Positions 56,520 through 64,000 of a stretch of 64,000 bases of DNA are shown here, in pieces; within the stretch, counting starts at the first letter, position 1; every line of letters starts with the position of its first letter. A program made the translations under genes and the position numbers. Source of the DNA: Rhizomys pruinosus (lineage: Eukaryota > Chordata > Mammalia > Rodentia > Spalacidae); assembly GCA_009823505.1 (NCBI GenBank), contig VZQC01006256.1, forward strand, positions 892,656-956,655, read 5' to 3'. The notes under the pieces were generated by a model. The model searched no databases, was not told the origin of the DNA, and saw only the letters and a list, made by a program, of their open reading frames with translations.

Positions 56520-57350
56520 CCTTTTTATGGTTTGAATAGGCAATGTCCTTCCCAGGCTCATGTTTTTGAAGACTTGATCACTAGCTGGTGGAACCTTTGG
56601 AGCACAGAGCCTAGCTGGTAGAAATAGGCCATTGGAGGGTGAAACTTCAGGGTTATATCTGGGTACTCTTTCCAGTCCCATGGCCCCTTGCTTCCTGGTG
56701 GATGGTATGTGAGAAGCTGCTTCTGTAAGCTGCTACCACCACGGAGCAGTACACTCTACCCATAATGCTTTCTCCACCACAGTGGATGGAACCCTTTGAG
56801 TTACAGTTATCTGGAGGAACAGCACTGTTAGAATAAGTCCTGGACTGGCTTGCATGGGTAGTCCATCAATGGCTGTCTGCAGCTGGGAGAGGCTGAGAAC
56901 TTGGTAGCTGCCCACTTGACAAGGCTAGATGCCTCAGCAGTCCCAATCTAGCACCAAAGTCCTGGAGAATTCCTAGAGAGTCAGTGGCCTTCAGTCTACC
57001 TTGGAAGGCTGAAGAAGCTGGGATCTGAGATCAATGAAGGGAGGTGGTGTCAGTAGCACCGACAGAACCAATGCACTCACAAGCAAGAAGTGACGGTGCT
57101 CAGGCACGAGCAACGCTGCTGTATCCGGGCTGCTGCAGGAAGGTGCTGCCCATTCTGAGGGAAGCTTTTCCCCTCTCCTTCCTGAAAATACCCTCACAGA
57201 CCACCTGGAAGTAGGCCTCTTAGTTTGTCCCAGATTCAACCAAGATTAACCATCCCATCCCTGAACTGTGCTCCAAGCTAAACATCTCTTTCCTTAAGTT
57301 TGTTTCTGTCAGGTGTTCTGTCACGGTATTGGAAAAGTAATGAATAAAGG
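56520..57350 (+). repeat. MaLR-like LTR, probably interrupted
   Basis: The left part (tttatggtttgaataggcaa, ccttcccaggctcatgtttt, gctggtggaacctttggagc, taggccattggagggtgaaa) and the right part (atccctgaactgtgctccaa, ctctttccttaagtttgttt, aggtgttctgtcacggtatt, ggaaaagtaatgaataaagg) are the two ends of one rodent LTR-type repeat. The roughly 400 bp between (56820-57235) is unassigned. Confidence 0.5.
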
Positions 57351-58129
57351 CCTTAATGGAGAAGCTCCCCCCACAAAGGACACAGCACCAGGTCGATCAG
57401 ATCAGATGGAATTTGGGACTACTCTGGCCTCCCTGGATCTCCCATGCTCATGATCTGACAAGGCAGGGAGTTACTTGTATTGCCTGGGATGACTGAGGCT
57501 GAAGACCAAGGAGAAATGGAGTTTCTAATGCACTGGAATAAAGTGAGTTATGTCTGGAACACATGCTATCTCCTGGGAGCTCCTTTCAGTGCTCCCAAGT
57601 CCTGGGACAAAACTTGAAAAATTTCAGCAGCTTAACATAGGCAGGGCAGCTAGTGGCCCAAGCACTGTAGGAATGATGCTTTGGGTTATTTTACCAGGTG
57701 AGGGACCATGAGTGGCCAGGCTACTCAGGATGCTCATGGTAAAAGGATCATGGAAGAGATAATGACAGTGATTAAAATCACCATCCACAGCCACGTGACC
57801 AGTGACAGAAGTGAGGACTATAAGCATTGTGAGCACTGTAAGTATTTCTTCTATTAATGAAGACTTTCTCCCTACTCCTATGTAAATCTGTATCAAGTTA
57901 TGGGTTATCTAACAGTATAACTTGGCTAGAAGACTAGATGTCACCAACAGATGACAAAAGTGACATACGTGGCCTTGCATCCTTTTTGTGGGAGATAGTA
58001 AGCATACTTGCCATCTGCATGAAGCACAGACACATTGTGTTAAGAAGTAATGTAACATTGCTATTGTCATTGTTAGGGTATGGTTTAAAAAGCCCTGGAA
58101 GCAGAAATGTTTGTACATTAGAGCTGTGT
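57351..58129. other. Unassigned non-coding stretch
   Basis: No gene or repeat recognised. Confidence 0.4.
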
Positions 58130-58925
58130 TTATCATAACTCTAGTCACTATCCATATGGCCAGACTATGGAAACAGCCTAGAAGCCCCTCAACAGATGAA
58201 TGAATTTAAAAAAAAAACATGGTCTGGGGGCTGGAGAGATGGTTCAGTGGTTAAGAGGACTGACTGCTCTGGCAGAGAACCTGGCTTTGGTTCCCAGCAC
58301 CATATAGTGGCTAACAACCATCCGTAATTCTTAGTTCTAGGGGAACCTATGGCCTCTTCTGACCTCCGCAGGGACTGCAGGACGTGGGTGCCCTTACATC
58401 CATGCAGGCAACATACTCACATACATAAAATAAAAATAATAAAAAGTTTAGTCTGCGTACACCTGAAGTTTTATTCAGTCATAAAAATAATGAAGTTAGG
58501 TCATTTGTAGGAAAATGGATGGATCTAGAGCCTATGAATGAAGTAAGCCAGAGACAGGAGACATGCCATGTTTTCTCTCATATGCAGAATCTATTCTTAA
58601 ATATGTATAATATGAAATACATATAATATGAGACTAGAAAAAGGGCCATTTCAGGACTTAAGGGGGTTATAGGGACCAGGAGGAGGAGGAGAGGATAATG
58701 GGAGGGAATAAAAATGGACAAGTACTGCATGTTCTATTTCATCTGGAGAATCAAGATTATAAAATATGACATGAAAGTAGAAGATGGTTTATTTAGGGGA
58801 TGGAACAGAACCAGTAGGATGCAGGATGACTGGGGTGGCGGGCAGGGGACAGCAATATGGGTTGAGGATGAGTAAGGTATAATAATATTCATGTACGAAC
58901 GTCACATAATAAAATGCATCATTTT
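58130..58925 (+). repeat. LINE-1 3' end split by a B3
   Basis: Before the SINE: tatggccagactatggaaac, agcccctcaacagatgaatg. After it: gaagttttattcagtcataa, ggaaaatggatggatctaga, tgaatgaagtaagccagaga, tgttttctctcatatgcaga, a G-rich tract and aaaatgcatcattttgtgtt. Continuous L1 3' text with the SINE inserted. Confidence 0.82.
58227..58446 (+). repeat. B3-type SINE inside an L1
   Basis: gggctggagagatggttcag, gactgactgctctggcagag, cgtaattcttagttctaggg, atggcctcttctgacctccg, acatactcacatacataaaa, then an A-rich tail. Diverged. Confidence 0.88.
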
Positions 58926-59127
58926 GTGTTCTTACTAAAAAGATCAAGAAAAGAACAAGGAAATGGAAAACAAAGTTGTGTGTGAAAGAATACTATGTCA
59001 AGGAAGGGGCAGACTGGTGGTTTTGAACTGTGCCAATTTAGCTACATTAGAATTATGTTCCTAAATGCTCTTACTTGATAGTGCTAGGTTAGGGTGACCC
59101 GTAAAAGGAATTTGCCTATGAGACGGG
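58926..59127. other. Unassigned stretch
   Basis: Nothing recognised. Confidence 0.4.
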
Positions 59128-59193
59128 GTATCTTCCATTTCACTCTGATGGTCACTTGGAACATCTTCCATTTCACTCTGATGGTCACTTGGA
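59128..59193. repeat. 33-bp tandem duplication (two units)
   Basis: Units 59128-59160 and 59161-59193 share atcttccatttcactctgat followed by ggtcacttgga. They differ only in the first two bases. Frame is preserved (33 = 3 x 11) in a 66-codon open frame, but I see no domain in it. Confidence 0.95.
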
Positions 59194-60439
59194 CAGTCCT
59201 GCTGTGGACCTTGAAAGTTCTGAGATCAGACACCCTCTACTGGATCGTACCCACTATCTCCGAGTCTTGGTCAGGCATATGCGTAGCTCTGTGACAGAGG
59301 GTATCAACTGCTAGGGCGCTTGATGATCAGAGTGAGTGTGGGATGTGGAGGTCTCCATTCCTTCTTAGCCTCTGCTTCACACCCACTTTGTCTTTCCATT
59401 GCTAACACTGCTGCCTTCAGATCCAGTCCCCGGTGCAGAGTCAAGTGCCTTCTACAGCCCTTTACCCCAGCTTCCACAATCACAAATGGTCCATTTGTTC
59501 CTGAACTTGGAAGGGGGGGTCACAATCTGTGCCTCAAGTCAGGTTTGACCACCCATCCTCAATAAGCCAATTAAAAGAGCCAAATTAATAGTGGAAAGCA
59601 GAAAAAGGAAGTTTATTCAATACAACCATGTTGAACAGAGAGACAAAGAGATATAAAGACTCTCTCAAATCTGTCTTGGGAGTCCTGAAGTGACATTAAA
59701 ACTTAAACGGAGGGCCAGGGATAGACACGTCTACGCAGTCCTGGCTGCCGTCTGGTCCTGCCTGACCACCACTAGCTCATCATCTCTGGGCTTCAGCTTC
59801 TTCTTACAAAGTGGTCTGACAAGTTGTTAGAATGGTGTGAAATCTTCTTCTGTCCTCTGTCTGGCTGACATCCATTCCTTCTCCCAGCATGAGATTCCTG
59901 GGGAAATCCCCATTTATTTGGGGTCCATTGTCTCAGTAGTCTGAGAATCAGATTGAGAGACACAAGTGTGTCTTTAGAATAACATCATTTCTGCCAGCCC
60001 AGTCACACAATCCCTGGAATAAACCCCTCATTTATACCATCATAGGTAGAGTTCTACTTTGATTGGCTGGTAATACATTCAGAAATTAGTTTATGGTAAT
60101 ATTATAAAGTAATTAGTTTATGGTAGAGAAATGAAGTATTTATTAAGTGCCTATGGGATGCCAAGCATCTTCTATGCTTAGCAAACAGGAGAAAACTGCA
60201 AATTTCCTGAAATCATATTCATTACTTACTTAACACCAAACCTTACTGTCCTGCACCTTCGATTTCTGCACCTGGCGATCACAGACAGTAAGGAGCTTCC
60301 TGACTTCTAATTCTGATTTGGAGACTGACATTTGTCCATCACATTGCTCTGGGGGGGGGTGTGTCTCAGTTCCCTGGCCTTACTTAGCACATTCAAAATG
60401 GTAAGTACTTGATTGCAGATTCTTCAACAATGATCCTTT
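59194..60439. other. Unassigned stretch, partly LTR-like
   Basis: 59560-59700 (antisense phrases such as aataaacttcctttttctgc) is reminiscent of rodent LTR text, but I cannot name a family. A 15-bp word (taattagtttatggt) recurs near 60085 and 60111. Confidence 0.4.
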
Positions 60440-60505
60440 CTTAGAAACTCTCTCTCTCTTTTCCTCTTTCTCTCTCTCCTTCCTTCTCCCTCTCCCTCTC
60501 CCCAT
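60440..60505. repeat. CT-rich low-complexity tract
   Basis: Mixed ctctct/ttcctc pyrimidine tract. The Glu/Arg/Lys-rich antisense frame across it is an artefact. Confidence 0.9.
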
Positions 60506-60549
60506 AGAAGCAAAGGAAAATTTCTTCCTTTGAAATAAGAGTGCAATAT

Positions 60550-60700
60550 GATCTCTTTCTTTAATCTTCACACCAGCCTGTGAGGTACAGCTCATTACTC
60601 TCATTTTACCAATGTAGAAAGTGAAGTCCAGAGGGATTTATTAATTCACCCAAAGTCCCCGAACTGGGGAGTGGAAGGACAGAGCAAGGATTTAAATTCA
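60550..60700 (-). repeat. MIR-type remnant
   Basis: 'taatcttcacaccagcctgt', 'ctcattttaccaatgtagaa', 'agtgaagtccagagggattt' and 'cacccaaagtccccgaactg' match the antisense MIR core. Confidence 0.68.
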
Positions 60701-61840
60701 GTCAATCTGATTTTCTGTAGACTTCATTTGCCTTGTTCATGTTATGAGTGAATCCTTCAGTAGGGGAAAGAAGACCTTTATAGAATCATTTAAAATCATC
60801 TATAGGAGTATCCCCTATTGTGGAATGTTGTCCTTTGAGCATAACAGTCATTACCATCTTAATCAGAGCAGCTGTGATTACCCACAAGAGCTCTCACAGA
60901 GATCTGTTGATAGCTCTTCACAGAAGGAGGGATGGGGAGGGTCATTAGAGCCTCACCTGAGATTCCAGCACTAGCTATCTCCTGTTCACTTCCCTCTCAG
61001 CTGTATGTAATTTTGCCACAGTTGTACATAGACTGGGATTGCTAGGTTATATAGGCGATGGAAGGTACCTGAAGGGGAGACTCCTTGCACGTGGCTATGG
61101 GCATGTTGTTATCCACACCGGGATGAGTCCTATCTGAGATCAGTAAGTAGATCTTTGTTTACCCCTTCCCAGAAAAACTGCAACAGCCTTTCTATTTGTG
61201 TGTACTAAGTACTAAGGCTTCTAAGGCTTATGTTGGGAGCCCAAAGTATGTTGGCGATCACGAATGACTGACAGCATTGACGGTGTCCAACCATGAGGAA
61301 GGCTGCATAGCAAGACACATGTTCCTGATCATGTATACCTATTGATTGTTAAGGACTAGGTCAGCTGAGTTGACCCTCTGAAGACCTGGTTGTACCAGGG
61401 TCTCTTTGTACTAGGGAATTCCAGGAGTGACAGACATTTTGGGGGCTGGCTGGGCTATGTTTTTGCCAAAGCAGAAGTGGTACCAGGCTGTGTGTGATCT
61501 GAGCCCCAGTTTTGGGGAATAAGGCCTGGGTAGAGATGAAGGTCCCAGAGTGACACTCAGGTTTCCTTCACACCTCCCTCTTTAAACTTCTTGGGAGCAG
61601 GCACAGATCTGGTTACACACCCACACACATTTGAGATGACACTGCATAAAGTACTTTGTTCCATGAGCTTTTTCATTTATCTGCCAACTTTTCTGCGTAC
61701 CTTTAAGGAGTCTTCAAAAATCATGATTTTTAGTGGCTGAACATTTAGTGGCCAAATAGTAAGACTTCTAGACATGCTATAATTTAACCTTTTTGCCATT
61801 GGTTGTGTAGGTTTATTTTATTCATCTTCTTAATGTGAAC
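60701..61840. other. Unassigned non-coding stretch
   Basis: No gene or repeat recognised. Confidence 0.4.
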
Positions 61841-62001
61841 TTTTTTTTTTTTTAGCTTTTGGAGACAGGGTCTCCCAGTAGCCCCAGCTGTCCTGGAACT
61901 CACTATGTAGACCAAACTGGTCTTGAACTCACAGAGATCCACCTGCCTTGTCTGGGATTAAAGGTGTGCTGGGATTAAAGGCATGCACCACCACACCTGG
62001 C
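61841..62001 (-). repeat. B1 SINE with target-site and internal duplication
   Basis: T14 head, tttggagacagggtctccca, cagctgtcctggaactcact, ccaaactggtcttgaactca, caccacacctggc. The flanks share aatgtgaac (61832-61840 and 62002-62010). Near its head the text gctgggattaaaggtgtgct... repeats a ctgggattaaagg word twice, a small internal duplication. Confidence 0.93.
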
Positions 62002-62014
62002 AATGTGAACAGTA

Positions 62015-62225
62015 TTTTAAGAAAGATTTATTTTATTTTTTATTTTTATGTTTGTGTGCGTCTCTGCATGTATATGCCACATAGATGCAGGTGCCCATGG
62101 AAGGCAGAGGAGGATGTCACAGTAAGTGGTTGTGAGATGCTTAATGTGGGTGCTGGGAACTGAACTCTGGTCCTCCTCTAGAAGAGCAGCAAGCATTCCT
62201 AACTTCTGAGCCATCTCTCTAGTTC
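62015..62225 (-). repeat. B3-type SINE
   Basis: Antisense: gatttattttattttttatt, atgtttgtgtgcgtctctgc, ggcagaggaggatgtcacag, ggtgctgggaactgaactct, gagccatctctctagttcc. Diverged. Confidence 0.8.
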
Positions 62226-63363
62226 CTCAATGGCATTTGTAATGAATTTCCTTCTACACAAATTGTCTTCTGCCTCTAAATGTAGGAAGCTTTCTTTGTG
62301 ACAAACAGGTGCCATGTGGCCCTGCTAAGGGGCGGGGGTGGGGGGGACGACGACGACACAGTACCCGCTGGCCTCAACTGTAGGGAACTGGCCTCTTGGT
62401 ACAGACACTGGCTGGCTATTTCTGTAGCTCGGCCTGAGAGGCATCTCCACCTCAGGCCCTTAGCCTGGGACAATGAGACACATTTCTCACTCTTGGCCGT
62501 GACTTCCCACCTGCCCAGAAACTGCTGACCCCTGGACAGGAATCTCAGGCTGATGGCTGATGGCCTATCTTCGGCCTATGTCCACTCACAATTCACACCA
62601 GCTATCCAGATTGGTGGTCCACACTGGGACCTCTTTTCAACCCACTGGCCACCCGAATGAAATTCAGGCCTGCTTTGGCCTGTATGTGCGCAAAAATTAA
62701 AAAAAAAAAAAAAAAAGATGGCCGGGAATTCTGTAATGATGTTAATGGAGAATTCAATTTATTGTCCGCTACAGCCTGCTTTTATAAGCCAAAGGACGTC
62801 AGTTCCCAGAGCCATCACAGCCCCCGCTCCCCCCCCCCCGTTCTCCACTGCACACTGCCGCCCCACCCAGCATCATGCACCTAGGCCACGCTGATTGCTC
62901 CTCCTTGGGGCGGGGTCAGAGAAATCCCCTGACTCCCATCCACATGGTGCCCTGAGGGGTGCTAGCTGAGAACTAGCCCCTAGTTCAAACTGGATCTTCC
63001 TACATCTAAATTTTCACTTACTTTACCAGAAATAGATCTTTGGAGTGGAAAGATGTGACTCTTTTGACGTATATTCCCAGGCTTATTTCAAGATAAATTA
63101 TGTCATTTATACATTAACGGAGAACGAGAGAATGAGCGCATACTCCTTTCACTACTTGCTCTAGAACACTGAATTACTATTTAACCTGCCAAGTTGGTAA
63201 GTAAAATGTCATATGTATATGCATTTCCTGTGGAGTAGCATTGTCATTTGTATTAACTCATTTCACTGCTTTGTTAGTCTTTGCTTTATTAGTTTGTAAA
63301 AATTATCTTTTTATCATCAGCCTTTATACTACTTGCAGAACTTAGATATTTCCAATTTGTCAT
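62226..63363. other. Unassigned stretch with G/C runs and poly(A)
   Basis: 62330-62360 has a G-run followed by gacgacgacgac. An A19-type run lies at about 62698-62716 and a C run near 62830. The poly(A) could mark a retrocopy, but I recognise no parent gene upstream of it. Confidence 0.4.
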
Positions 63364-63377
63364 TGATCTTTTAAATT

Positions 63378-63631
63378 AAAAAAAATTTTTTTTTAATTTT
63401 ATTTATTTCTGTATGTGTATGAATGTACTGTCTGCATGCAGGTTTGTGCACCCGTGTCGTGCAATGCTGAGGAGGTCAGAAGAGGGCGTCGGATTCCCCT
63501 GGAACTGGAGTTCTCCTGGAATTGGAGTTTCGGACGGTTCTCGGCTGCCATGTGGGTTCTAGGGATCGAACTCGGGTCCTCTGCAAGAGCGGTTGGCATG
63601 CTCTTAACCACTAGGCCATCTCTCCAGTCCC
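63378..63631 (-). repeat. Young B2 SINE with target-site duplication
   Basis: Antisense B2: ttttatttatttctgtatgt, gtgcacccgtgtcgtgcaat, the doubled ggaactggagtt/ggaattggagtt, gatcgaactcgggtcctctg, taggccatctctccagtccc. Flanks tgatcttttaaatt occur at 63364-63377 and 63632-63645. It belongs to the young subfamily with internal doubling. Confidence 0.94.
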
Positions 63632-63645
63632 TGATCTTTTAAATT

Positions 63646-64000
63646 TTATTCATTCAATACAAATTATTTTTGGACTAAATTATGAACTGGGCTCTGGGAT
63701 ACACTGAATTATTGTAGTAAAATAATTGCCCTGGGATCATGAGGCTTGTCAGATGATTCTTGTCAGAGCAAGAAACATTGAGCTTTAAATACAGGTACAG
63801 ATGTTTATGAAGGCAGAAGAGCAATGGTCTGACATGGCAGAGTCACATGTATATTTTGGAGAAGTGACCAACAGGGAGAAAATCAAACATCTTTGTGAAT
63901 AGTGTTTAAATATCCAAGTTGTTCAGAAGTCTTTCTCCACTGATATGTACCAATGTTGTCTTCTAAGTAGTTCACCTATAATTTTGTAAGTTAATTTTTT
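63646..64000. other. Unassigned AT-rich right end
   Basis: No gene or repeat recognised. Confidence 0.4.

Noticed and set aside
1..64000. A novel multi-gene biological system
   Set aside because: No coding exon, operon-like arrangement or conserved non-repeat module could be supported anywhere in the window.

Overview
This window looks like nuclear genomic DNA from a mouse-like rodent. The main evidence is its SINE content: many B1 copies (7SL-derived), many B2/B3-type copies (tRNA-derived, 5' end like ggctggagagatggc, 3' tail rich in aaataaa), several B4/RSINE1-like fusions and one ID-like fragment. LINE-1 3' ends, MaLR-type LTR remnants, a hAT-like non-autonomous element (URR1-like), many old MIR/L2 relics and long CA/GT microsatellites complete the picture. 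B2 elements are known only from mouse-related rodents. The young B2 variant here, with a doubled actccagttccagg segment, is not the standard mouse or rat consensus as I remember it, so I would not name the species.

I find no protein-coding exon, RNA gene, promoter or CpG island that I can support. Every long open frame checked overlaps SINEs, simple repeats or low-complexity sequence, or lacks splice sites and recognisable domains. The window is best read as intergenic or deep intronic DNA.

Layout. 1-13 kb: mostly unassigned sequence with old MIR, L1, MaLR and B1 relics, a young B2 at 5.1 kb, and a short dispersed duplication at 7.9/8.6 kb. 13-25 kb: dense SINE territory with nested insertions, a URR1-like element split by a B2, an MT-like LTR split by a B1, and several microsatellites. 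25-30 kb: a B4-like element, a 37-bp-period minisatellite (26.46-27.02 kb), GA/CT tracts and an ID fragment.

30.2-37.5 kb: the outstanding structural feature. A 3.5-kb segment occurs twice in direct orientation, separated by about 300 bp of antisense L1-like sequence and the window's only ambiguous base (n at 34010). The second copy starts immediately after the n, and the copies differ mainly by one- and two-base indels. This is best explained as an assembly artefact (two overlapping contig ends not merged), not a biological tandem duplication. An L1 insertion with a 17-bp target-site duplication sits at the right end and probably has an inverted 5' part.

38-64 kb: old L1, B1/B2 nests, polypyrimidine and CA tracts, two L1 3' UTRs at 47 and 49 kb, MaLR-like LTRs at 46 and 56-57 kb, an L1 3' end split by a B3 at 58 kb, a perfect 33-bp tandem duplication at 59.1 kb, and a B1/B3 pair plus a young B2 near the right end. 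Several long stretches (19.99-21.85, 49.5-53.4 and 53.5-56.5 kb) show nothing I can name. I found no candidate for a new biological system; the useful observations are structural and assembly-related.
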